From Takakia lepidozioides (Eukaryota; Streptophyta; Takakiopsida; Takakiales; Takakiaceae): a stretch of DNA of 64,000 nt. Below, in pieces: positions 49,432 to 59,435 of this stretch. The translations under genes were made by a program, and so were the position numbers. Location of the stretch: positions 51,999,053 to 52,063,052 of the forward strand of contig CM060732.1 in NCBI GenBank assembly GCA_030704615.1, given 5' to 3'. Positions within the stretch are counted from its first letter, which is position 1. Every line of letters starts with the position of its first letter. The notes beneath the pieces are model-generated. The model was not told the origin of the DNA and did not search any database. It worked only from the letters and a program-made list of their open reading frames with translations.

Positions 49432-49890
49432 TAATGAGAGCAGAAATATGTTGGGCTCAAAAATCATCCTTTGTATGGTTCTTACGCTTCCCGCTAAGCA
49501 GACTGCAGTTCGACCCGGGTGAGTGGTCATGGATGGATGACAAGAAAACACCATTGCTTGGCTATACAATTAAAACAGGATATAGAATGCTCCTTGGTGA
49601 GGCCAATTTTACAGCCAAGTGGAATCGTAATGGAATCTAGATCTGTAGGTCTTTGGCTGGAAATTTGTATGGAAAGATATCTGGGCCAAGCACCGCCCAA
49701 CCATGATCAGTGTTTTTTTATGGAAGCTGGCGAACAAAATTCGCCCAGTGGCAGCCTCCTTCCCGGATCATGATACTACATGCCTTGTCGATAGGGAGGC
49801 AAATGATTTATCTGTATGTTGTGTCTCCGCACATGTGTCGCACACATGTTCAAGCACATGCGGGCAAAAAATGGGCTTCAACCACATCCG
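49432..49890 (+). pseudogene. LINE 3' end relic (linker plus zf-RVT), copy 1
   Basis: FDPGEWSWMDDKKTPLLGYT, then IKTGYRMLLGEANFTAKWN, then in another frame VFGWKFVWKDIWAKHRPTMI, SVFLWKLANKIRPVAASFPD. This is the segment between RT and the zinc-binding motif in plant L1-type elements. Frames shift, so it is dead. It is of the same family as 52655-53110 (shared FDPGEW-WMD-KK). Confidence 0.75.
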
Positions 49891-49961
49891 TTCAATGGGT
49901 GCAATAGCCGTGCACGCATTGCATGATTTATTTTTCGCAATGAACAAAAACCAGATGACAA

Positions 49962-50400
49962 CTGAACGCCTCATTGGCCCATCGACCGAATTTCGATTGA
50001 TCTCATATTACACTGGGACCTATCAGAGGGTATATTGAACACACTGGCCAAGTCTCAAAGCGAACGAAAATCATTTGGATGGGCAACCATCCGTCGGCCC
50101 ATTGAACGAATTTCGATTGATCTCATATTACTCTGGGGCCTCTTCCATGGCACATTGAACATACTGGACAAGTCTCAAATTGAAAATCGTCTCGATGGCC
50201 AACCATCCGTTGAGCCATCGAATGAATTTCGATTGATCTGATATTAGTCCGGGACTTGTGAGAGAGTGTCTCGAACGTACTGGCAAAGTTTGGAAGCAAA
50301 TAAAAATGATTTGGATGGGCAACCATCTGTTCACCCATTGAATGTATTCCGCTAGATCTGCTATTGCTTTGGGACCTGTTGGACTGTGTTTCGCGTGCTC
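49962..50400 (+). repeat. Minisatellite, about four copies of a 116-120 bp unit
   Basis: The phrase GAATTTCGATTGATCTCATA or close variants occurs at 49985, 50105, 50221 and 50341. Each is followed by TTGGGACCT-type and GAACATACTGG-type phrases and GGATGGGCAACCATC. Divergence grows toward the last copy. Confidence 0.9.
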
Positions 50401-50810
50401 ACGATTTTTTTTTCATTCGGTTTTTGAATGGGGCGTGTAATGTAGCCATATGCAACGTGCGTGCCAAATTTGGGAGCGAACATAATTCATTTGGACCCAA
50501 AACCACAGTTTCTTCCCTGTTTTGCACTCCAAACTTGATTTGTGTTCAACTTCATGCACTATTCATAGAGAGTTCTGCAATAGTGAACGAAGACAACACT
50601 TTTTTTTTGGGGCATTTTTTATTGGTCCAAATTTTGGCGGGGGAGTAGTGGTGGGATGCTGGAAGCTGTAGAACAAAATTGAGCCAAAAACAAAATCGAT
50701 ACGTGCCAGAAACCCCCAATGAAAGGCAGTGCAAACCTGAGCACGTGGTGTTCATGAAGGACCTGAACACCAAAGGTAAGAAGAAGAGGCCGTGATCTCC
50801 GGAGATCCCT

Positions 50811-51632
50811 TTTACCATCAATGAAGGGGCTGCCGAGGAGAGAGAGAGAAGGGAGAGGGAGAAGGAGAGAGAGGAAATAGCGGGGAAGGGGAAGGAGATT
50901 GTCGTGGAGAAGGGGAAGGAAAATAAGAAGAAGAAGAAGAAGTCCCATGGAGAGGAAGGGGTGAGTGTGCATGCGGGGGAGGGCAGTGGGGTAACAAAGG
51001 AGCAGGGGAATGAGGCTACAAAGAAGGGAGAGGGTGGGAAGAAGAACATGGCCTTGGCGATACAGGACGTGTAGTATGAATCGCCATGGTGACCCCTGCG
51101 GTGCGTTCTGGCAGGCTATGAAGAAGCCAGCCTTTGAACTTGCATTGAGGTGGTTCCCTTTGCACATCGAGTGGGCTGATCAGCACTTTGGCGCGAAGTG
51201 GGCGTATGCTCGTGAGTTAGACCGTCGGTTTCGGGGCAATTGGAGTGACACAAGGGTGATGGAGATGGTGGGGCGAAACTTGAAGGACAGGAGGTACCGT
51301 GCCAGACAGATCATCCGGAGGGCAATGGAAAATGGGGCCATACCCAAACCACCTTATGGAATTACACAGGTTGGCAAATCCTGAATCATGTCACCTTCCA
51401 TTTGTCGCATGTGCATTAATGAGGTGGATTCAATGCAACGTATGTGTGTAATTCGCTAATTGTTGGGGAGGGGGGTGCATAGGTATCGTGGGATGCACTC
51501 ATTGCGGGAGAGACTGATGCCGCAAACAAGGCCAAATTTGACCAGACACGCGAAACAACAACAGTCCGCCTTGACAAGCACGAATCCACACCCCCCCCTT
51601 TTCCTGTAGTGCAAAGCTTTGCCGCGAGATAA
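50811..51632 (+). CDS. Unrecognised gene model with a Lys/Glu-rich N-terminal region
   Basis: A purine-rich open segment (50811-51070) encodes Glu/Arg/Lys-rich protein, with a run of six Lys. A second frame (ATG 51010 or 51074 to 51369) gives a basic, Trp-rich sequence: FWQAMKKPAFELALRWFPLH, EWADQHFGAKWAYARELDRR, GRNLKDRRYRARQIIRRAM. A donor at 51370 (CACAG/GTTGGC) and acceptor at 51482 join in phase 0 to a second open exon (VSWDALIAGETDAANKAKFD, then RETTTVRLDKHEST), stop 51630-51632. How the Lys-rich part joins the rest is unclear. The basic/Trp pattern resembles DNA-binding parts of plant transposon-encoded proteins, but I cannot name a family. Confidence 0.4.
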
Positions 51633-52654
51633 GTTTGAGAGGCTTCGGGGACTACTTGGTATGACCGCTGCAAACTAGCTGAATGAATCAATGTCTCTAC
51701 GAGTGGGGGTTTAGGTAGTATTTCACTACGGTAAATACAAACGCATCGACATTGACTGCAACGAGCGGGAAGCGCCGGCGGCAAGTGCATCATCAATTAG
51801 ACATGTGGAACTTAGCTGTGTAGTATGGCATCTTCCATGCATACAAATGATAGCACAAGCTTTTCTAGCATAGTTATAGCCAGCTCCTTACAAGTCCCGC
51901 TCTCTTTTTTTTTGTTGGCATGTAACGTTGCAGGTCCTACTCAAGGCAAGAAGGGCCGTGCTTGTTATGCATGTAGCTGTTATACCCAATTTTACTATTA
52001 AAATACAAGCTCTCGTTTGCATAGTTCAGCTTGTGTATGGTGATCAGTAGTTCTTGTTGATGTCATGAAGCTACAGTAATTCCTTCACACCTTACTTCCT
52101 CCCCTTGCTGCAAGGGCAGAACGATCCATTCTCCCCGCGACGCATGCTTTACAGCTCAGACCAAACAACATTAGGTCTGAATGGGTAGGATCACATAGAA
52201 AGGGAAGAGGGAGACACATGGCGCATGAGAGGAAGCTTTCGAATTCCATCCAAGTAAAACTGCATACTCAGACCCATAATGGCCCCCCACCACGTTCGCT
52301 ATAGCCACAATCTTTGTGTTCTCCCCTCTTCCTCTCTCTCGAGCTTACTTGCACTCTTGGGTTTGTGAAGCGACTGTTCTACCCCTGGAATATTGGACCT
52401 TCCTTTGATGGGTGCCACTCACGCATCCCCAAGCCAAGCCCTGCTGGTCACTCCTGTTCATAATGGTGATGCTTTTGGGCTCAGTTTTTAGGTGGACAGA
52501 TCTGTCAATCTGTCCTTCAACGGAAGGGGCTCTCTGTAGCTTGAGACTTTGGTCCCAATCCGTGTTATTGACGACCAAGGCAGGCCGAATCCACTCCCCC
52601 AGCCAGGGCATGATGACAACTGGGCTCTTCATTCTTAACTCATCCCCTGGCAGG
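51633..52654. other. Intergenic, no feature recognised
   Basis: Only short random ORFs. There is a TC-rich stretch at 52320-52340. Confidence 0.4.
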
Positions 52655-53110
52655 CCTTCAGTTCGATCCAGGAGAATGGATATGGATGGATTCTAAAAAA
52701 ATCCATTTTTTTTTGCTTATTCTGTGAAACTTGGGTACTCTTTCAGATGGCCAAAGCAGTCCTGGAAAGACAAGTGGGGGAACATCACTCGGGGCCAAGG
52801 TTCTGGCATGACATCTGGAGGAAAGATAGATCTGCAAAAATTTATGCCTTCTTGTGGAAAATTGCGCATATAATTCTGCCTGTCAAGATGGCCATAGACA
52901 AGGACGTAATCCTCTCTGCCCTGTCTGCTTAGTCTTGCTTGAATCCTTGGAACATTGCTTGCATTGCCAGGGTCCTAGGATTATTTGGGCAAGAGTTTTG
53001 TGGTTGTACTCGAATTGGCAAAGACTGACTGCCTTTCTTGCTACCACCCTCCCATTGCTGAACTATCTGGAAGATAATGCCTTCATTAACTGCCCGGTGT
53101 GGGCTTGTCT
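52655..53110 (+). pseudogene. LINE 3' end relic, copy 2
   Basis: LQFDPGEWIWMDSKK, then a frameshift, then WHDIWRKDRSAKIYAFLWKI, AHIILPVKMA, and CPVCLVLLESLEHCLHCQGP with zf-RVT-type Cys/His spacing. It is the same family as 49432-49890. Confidence 0.75.
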
Positions 53111-53201
53111 GAGGGCCGGCTCACACCCTATGGAATCTCTGGAGGGGGGAAAAGATCTAGTTCTCTGTCTGTGCAGCTCTTCCCCAAGCTTCAGATCAAC
53201 A

Positions 53202-53800
53202 CAGGGGTCAATTGCTCAAGGACTTGGATATCTTTTAGGGCAAGAGCGGCTTGCTCTGCACCCGCACTTCCAACTCGCATGTGCAATGGAAGACCCATCC
53301 CCGCGCAATCGGAAATCCCCAGGAGGAGGGTGACTTCAATTGGCGACACAAACGAGCTAGGGATCAGAAATTCAAGATGCAACTAAAGTTCTGATTTAGC
53401 ATGGTCTCACTTTTTTCAAATCTGCTTTTGTCTGGCATGTTTACTCCAGTCGTGTAGGAGTAGATTCATCTTAGATAGAATCTGCTTAGTGACTGCCTTA
53501 ACGCAGGGGTCAATTGCTCAAGGACTTCGATATCTCCTGGGGCAAGAGTGGCTTGCTCTGCATCTACACTTCCAACTCGCATGTGCAATGGAAAGACACC
53601 ATCCCCGCGCAATGGGAAATCCCCAATGGGGGAGAGGAAGAGCGTGACTTCAATTGGCAACACAAATGAGCAAATTCAAGATGTAGCTAAGGTTCCGATT
53701 TAGCATGGACTCACTTTTTTCGAATCTGCTTTTGTCTGGCATGTTTACTCCAGTCTTGTAGGAGTAGATTCATTTCAGATAGAATCTGCTTAGTGACTTT
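53202..53800 (+). repeat. 302-bp tandem duplication downstream of the LINE relic
   Basis: CAGGGGTCAATTGCTCAAGG starts both units (53202 and 53504). Both end TAGAATCTGCTTAGTGACT. They are highly similar, so the duplication is fairly recent. Confidence 0.9.
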
Positions 53801-54024
53801 CTTTTCTCCTCCCCATACACCTTCACTTCTTCGCTTTTCTTCTAATCTTATGCTCCCACTCTAGATAACTATGTATTTGGGAAGTTTCCCACTACGCGTT
53901 TTGCTTGTTTTGAGTTCTTGGTCACGGGGTAATTTTCCACCTGCTATAAAGTTAGTCGAGGCCCTGACCGTTCCTCATTCTTAAAAAGAAAGAAAAAAGA
54001 AAAAAGTAATACTAGAGCACGTTC

Positions 54025-54530
54025 ACCAAAAATATAAATCTAAATACAATTTGTTTTTCCCCTTCCTGGGCAGCTTAAGAAATACTGACAATGACGGTTT
54101 TCAGGAATCAGTTTTTTTTTTTGTTTCTTTTTACTTTGATTCTGGGAAATCTGGGCAGATTCAAAATATTGACGATGGAACTAGGCACTCCCAGGTCCTT
54201 TCAGGGTGGTCTCGACGACCAGGAAATAAATTTGGTGTGTAGTTTATGGCCTATGTAGTTGGAGCCTATTGCCCTACTATAATCCAGGCAGCTTAAAAAA
54301 TATGCATTGTGGCCTACGAAAACGTGGTGAGGAAGAGTTTCAAACAAAATTACGTTGCTGATGTGGCCTATGAAAGTGGCAACAATTACGTGGCACTGAC
54401 ACCTCATACCTGCTTTACACTAAAACTACTCTCGGACTTTCAATCGTCACTAGAGCTAGGGCTTTGCGTTGTGCGCACTACCAGTGTCGACTTTGGAGAA
54501 TGCTGTCTAAGAACATGTACTCTGGAACGA
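54025..54530. repeat. Interspersed repeat, copy 2 (with internal re-duplication)
   Basis: GGGCAGCTTAAGAAATACTGA, then GGGCAGATTCAAAATATTGA, then GGCAGCTTAAAAAATATG repeat within it. The rest matches 41755-42080 (GATGTGGCCTATG, TTTACACTAAAACTACTC, GCACTACCAGTGTCGAC, CTAAGAACATG). Confidence 0.6.
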
Positions 54531-55478
54531 CCCCCGACAGATTGTGTTCCGCCCTCAAAGCATGGACAAGGCCTCCAATAATATTGACGACGAGCCTTCT
54601 TTGGTCGCTGTTCGTAGCAGGTAGCAGAAGCGTTGCACACTGCAGCTTACGAGAGACTTTGCGTGAAAAATATATCGAAAGCTCGCACATTTGCGTGTTG
54701 CTGATTGAAACACGTTGATATGTTGACAGCTAATATTTCAAAGGATGCTTTTGCAGTAAGAATGCAGCATAAGAATATGATTAGACTTAGCAGTTTTTTG
54801 AAAGGTGCAAAAAACTCGGGAAAGTAAATCTGCCTACTCATCATAACAACAGCATCAAGACACATACCTCAAATGTTAGTAAGATTTAAGTCGATGGTAA
54901 TTGTTTCCAATGCAATTTGAATTATGTAGGCTACATGTATGCAGCTCAGTTCACTAACACATTTTTAACTGTTGTCTATTGTCGTGTGCACATAGAGATC
55001 GACAAACACGACTAAGAGAATCAGACCCTGTTACATTTTAACTATTGTCTATTGTCGAGTGCACATAGAAATTGACACACGGGACTAAGAGATACAAACC
55101 CTGTCACATTTGCAAGCAAGGATTGACTCAACAGAATGCCCAGCCAAAACTATGCAGCTTTGATACTCCAAAAAATCCTTTTTTCATAAATCAGGAAAAC
55201 ACAGGTCCAGCTTTTCCAGCAGTGGAGGACAACCCATGCGCGGGCTTACAAATTAAGTGAGTAAATCATGCCTCTCAGTTTCAACTATGGAATGTCCTTT
55301 GAGGACACACCGTGCGCGGGCTTATACACTTGAAATCACTAAAACTACATCGTTGTAAGAACCACCTTGATATAGCTTTCCTTACAACCGTGAAAATTGA
55401 GCTTCGAGAGTTGAGTCTGCTATAAATCCCATTGACACATCCGATCGTTTTGCTACATCTTTGAAGTTTGTACTGGAC
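54531..55478. other. Intergenic, no gene recognised
   Basis: A short duplicated phrase, CTATTGTCG(T/A)GTGCACATAGA, occurs at 54975 and 55044. It probably includes the 3' UTR of the LEA gene at its right end. Confidence 0.4.
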
Positions 55479-56650
55479 TTAGTTCGAGATGCGGTTCGCA
55501 GTTTTCTCCGTATCTTTCTTCAAATCGTCAGCACCTTCCTTTGCTGATGAAGCTACACTCTCTGCTTTCGATTGGGCCGATGAGCCAAGATCTTGTGCCT
55601 TGGATTCCAAATCCTCCCCAGCACTCTGTGCGGCATTCGATGTTTTGTTGAAGCTTTTCTTTAATGAACCTTCAGCATCCCCAGCAACGTCTTTTGCCTT
55701 ATCCTGCACGAGAAATAAAAACATACAAAGACAATTAGTACTCTCGTTAGGGTTAATCATCAACATCATAGCACATCAAGGATAGCGAACTAAAACCATT
55801 TTAGTAACTTCTCTCGGTTTCAGAAACAAAGACATCTTCCAGAACCACGAGTTGTACGTTGCTCTTCCACAGCCTCAAATGGATCACAAAACGTCCAACC
55901 TAAATTATCTTCGGAATGCAAGGCGCAATCTCGTAAACGAGACATGAATTTCATTCGCCTGCACTAATTTTTCCGTTCGGGTTAAATTGTAGCTGGTCAT
56001 TTCCTAACATTCGTTTTCCAATCATAAAAACCAGGATACGAAACTTCCCATCCAATGAAACAATCAAAAGACTTCCAGAAGGTCCAGATTAACTCCGAGT
56101 GGACTTTAAGGTCCAGGCGATAGCAATTTTCCGGATACGCTAAGCACAAGCAAACAGGGGCAGCTCTTACCGTGAGCCCCTCAGTTTCGCTGCCAGCTTT
56201 GTTGGCGGTTCCCTGGGCCTGATTTTTGATGTCCTTTCCAGCACTGGAGGCCTTGTCTCCCAAAGACTCAGCGTTAGATTTGCCGCTTTCAGCCACGTCC
56301 TCTGCCTTTCCCTGCAGATCGCGTGAAACACTCTGGACGGTATCCTTAGCCTGCTCAGCTTTGCCAGACACAAAGCCACCCGCCTCCTTCACCTTATCAG
56401 TCACCTTCGAGGCGGCTTGTTTGACGCTGTCGGTCACACCACCTTCGTCAGCACGGACCACCACTAGATGGCGCACTGCAGGCCTGATCCGAGACGAGCT
56501 CTGGGGTACAGAGAAGCGCAACCCTCCAAGGCAAGAGGCTGCACCTAACCTCACATTGGTGCTAGAAGCTCCCAACGACGATCGCACACCGGTCACACTA
56601 GAGCTGCTGGCCTGCACTGCCAATGCGTTCATGCTCGTCATGGTGGCCAT
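55479..56650 (-). CDS. Plastid-targeted LEA protein (group 3/LEA_4 like), two exons
   Basis: Exons 56171-56650 (160 codons) and 55479-55703 (74 codons plus stop) join in phase 0 at ACG/GTAAGA and CGTGCAG/GAT, giving 234 residues. Residues 1 to about 65 are Ser/Ala/Arg-rich with few acidic residues, ending near RHLVVVRADEGG, a typical chloroplast transit peptide. The mature part is a long amphipathic, Ala/Lys/Asp/Glu/Ser-rich helix with loose 11-residue repeats (VTDKVKEAGGFVSGKAEQAK, GKAEDVAESGKSNAESLGDK, AQSAGEDLESKAQDLG). It has no Cys and almost no aromatics, as in COR15/LEA proteins that protect membranes and stromal proteins during drying or freezing. Four ACGTGG motifs upstream support ABA or dehydration control. 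No lesion was seen. Confidence 0.88.
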
Positions 56651-56830
56651 CTCAATTTCTACTGAGTAATGAAAACGGAAGCTTCACCGCACAGAAAGGA
56701 ATAGAAAACACTGTAAAAATCTCGTCTTGGACGCTAGAAGATTGCTGCAGACAAGTGGAACGGAGACGAGATACAGATGTAACGAGCTTCGCAAAGCACA
56801 GTTGTGAGTAAGAAATGCAGAATGCGCAGG

Positions 56831-56840
56831 GCTTATAAGC
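56831..56840 (-). promoter_or_regulatory. Candidate TATA box of the LEA gene
   Basis: GCTTATAAGC lies about 180 bases before the ATG, a reasonable distance for a promoter with a 5' UTR of about 150 bases. Confidence 0.5.
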
Positions 56841-56895
56841 GAAGGGGAGAGAGACAGAGACGATAGATCGACGGCCTCCACCGCTGATGCGCCAC

Positions 56896-57078
56896 CACGT
56901 GGCCGTGAGCCATCAACGCATGGATGAGTCCCGCAGCCCACATCACCCATGCCATCATTCAGGGGTCTGGTTGGCCGCCACGTGGTAGGACCCGATGTAG
57001 GGTGCGAGGCCCATGCCTCCTGAGATTTTCCCACGTGGTGCACAGTAGAGTGTGGGCTAATCGCGTAAGGCTACGTGG
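56896..57078 (-). promoter_or_regulatory. Cluster of four ACGTGG (ABRE/G-box) motifs upstream of the LEA gene
   Basis: CACGTG cores lie at 56896-56901 (in CCACGTGGC), 56979-56984 (GCCACGTGG) and 57032-57037 (CCACGTGGT), plus ACGTGG at 57073-57078. They lie 250-430 bases upstream of the LEA start and just upstream of its TATA candidate. bZIP factors of the ABF/ABI5 type bind such motifs in ABA-induced LEA promoters. Confidence 0.7.
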
Positions 57079-57099
57079 GGTCGCAGGTGCATGCATTGG

Positions 57100-59435
57100 C
57101 TCACCCGCTCTACCCACTACCCGCCGGCCACGGCCTACCGGCGGTCGCACTCCACCTTCCTTTGGGCGAGGCTCCGCAGAAAACCGGTGACCGCCGGCTA
57201 GCGCAGCCGGGACGACGGAGGAAACCTGTAAATCCCAGTGCGGAGAGGCTCCACGTAGGCGTGCGTGGGATACGCACTTTTATCTGTACGTGAGTATGTG
57301 ATTTGTATTTTCCGGTTTATCAACTGGGGATAATCTTGTTCGTCGCTGTTGACAAATCGGATGGTTGGATTTCTGTTTAGATGCGACGGCACATTCGAGA
57401 AGCATCCATGCACAAGAGAGGGAGTGTTCTCTCTGTCTCTCTCTCGTCTCTTTCTCTTTCTCTGCCTCGATCGATCCTTCTCTGCAGCAGTAATCTGTTG
57501 AGCACGACCATGTGAGACCTCTACATTCACACTGTAGTTGGAAGACGGTTAACCTCCTGCAAATTACTGCTTTTGGAAGTGGTTGTGAGCCCCACATGAG
57601 TCGGGGGCATGCAGGCTGAAAGTGGATCCAAGTGGGTTTCATGCTACATAATGAGAGGACCCCGTTCTGTTCCATTTTTAGCCCGATTTCCCCTTTGGTA
57701 ACTGGGAGAGGACTGCAGCTTAGCCCTTGCATCTCCACTATCTCAATTGGGCTGGCCGAAAAACTGCCGCTATTTGCGGGCAATGGTAGAGTTTGAGATA
57801 TGTTTCCAGGCGTCCGTGCTCGTGGAGATGTGAGGAAGATGAACGTGCAACCATCCCCTTGCTCCCCAGGCGATAAGGCAGGATCCACAATTTCACTGCC
57901 CCCGTTACCTGGTTGCGGGCCCGCAGATTTACACGAAAAGTCTGATGAAGAAGCTCCAAACTTCCCACCAGAAAATTATTGACGAGAGCTGAGGGAGGGA
58001 AAGAGGTTGAGAGTGAGAGGGACGGACAAGAGAGAAAAGGACAAACTCGTGTGAGCCAACTAGTCTTTGATAGTCCCCAGCACCATGAACTTGCAGCAAC
58101 TCCTCGTTTTTTTCCCCGAAGGTCCAGCCTCCGCCGCATGCATACCCTGCCATAGGCACTGCTGATGTCCTCACAGAACTTTCTCAGTTGTTACCCAAAA
58201 GAAGTAAGGGAATGTCTGAATTTTGCCTGTCGTAGTCTCTGTATGGCACATAAGTGCATCGCTCCTGAGGTCCGTATGATTACTTACCCTCTTTACGTGC
58301 CTTAAAAAAATACGATACTCGGTAGCTTCTACACACAATGGCCAAGCAAAGGAGGGAGGCGGCACTATGGACGTGTCCAGACGTCCAGACAATGAGATGG
58401 AACGTGATGGCCGTATCCAAGATATGGAAGACTGCACCTCCACCTGCTTGCTTTGTGTTGTAGTGACTCTCAAACATTCACGCAGACAGTGCACTCACAT
58501 TCTCCATTCTTCTCCGCTCAGAATAGATGCAACGGCCGTCGATGCTATCACGAGGCTCTGTAAGTCTCCGGACAACATAGGTCTAGCTTTGTACTGGGCT
58601 GCTAGGGTCTCGTGAGAGTGAAATTTTAAAAACTGTGGAAACGCTTGGAGCAGAGGCCATAATTAAGAAAGGCGAACATTGCAATGATCACCCTCGAAGT
58701 AACTCATGCCTCAGCTGATGACAGATGGTTCCAAGAGCGTCGAATCTCAATCATGAAATCCTTCCAAGGTAGGAGACTTTCCGTCCGTTCGACTCTGTAG
58801 AATAATTGCTCCCATTGTAACACTAGTCAGGACACACTCTGTTGGATAGTGCAGTCAACGGTCATGCTCGGATGGGGGTTTACTGGCCATGAGATGCTAA
58901 AAGTGGAATTTCAAGCAGGAACTTGCGCTGTCCCCCAATTATATATTGCTCATTCAACACTGTAAAACCAGCTCACTTCAGTTGAATTCATTACAACCAA
59001 TAAGTTCTGAGAAGCACTGTTTAAGGAGACAGATTGGGTCTTTGCAGTTCCAGTAGAGGCGAAGATACAAACAAAATCATTTGGCAATTTTGTGCTACTT
59101 CTTTTAGTACACCCATGGTGGGGCTTCAGTTGTCAGGAAGTAAGCGAATGGGCATTGCCATCAACTGTGTATGCAAAACATTTTGCAACTTCTCTACTCA
59201 GAAGACAGGCTCTACAGTTCTGTGGTCAACTACACGGAGGATATCACTCCTTCCCACTGGATTTTAGGGTGAAACTGCCATACTTTCAAAAATATGATGG
59301 ACTAGTAGGAAGTCATGTTCTAAAAGTTTGTTCTTGAAGAGGTACATACAGGGTGCCCGGTCAGTTTTTGCAAGTAGTGGTTCCCATCTGTTTGCAACTA
59401 ATGAAGTATATGTACAATTGCATGATCAATGCAGA
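57100..59435. other. Intergenic region with uncertain ORFs
   Basis: Contains a GC-rich, CCGGC-rich stretch (57110-57210), a CT-rich run (57430-57480) and overlapping minus-strand ORFs (57280-57888, 57738-58139) that show no recognised motif. No gene is called. Confidence 0.4.

Noticed and set aside
57280-58139. Long overlapping minus-strand ORFs (202 and 133 aa) upstream of the LEA gene
   Set aside because: Both read through low-complexity and promoter-like sequence in two frames with no recognised motif, so there is no basis to call a gene.
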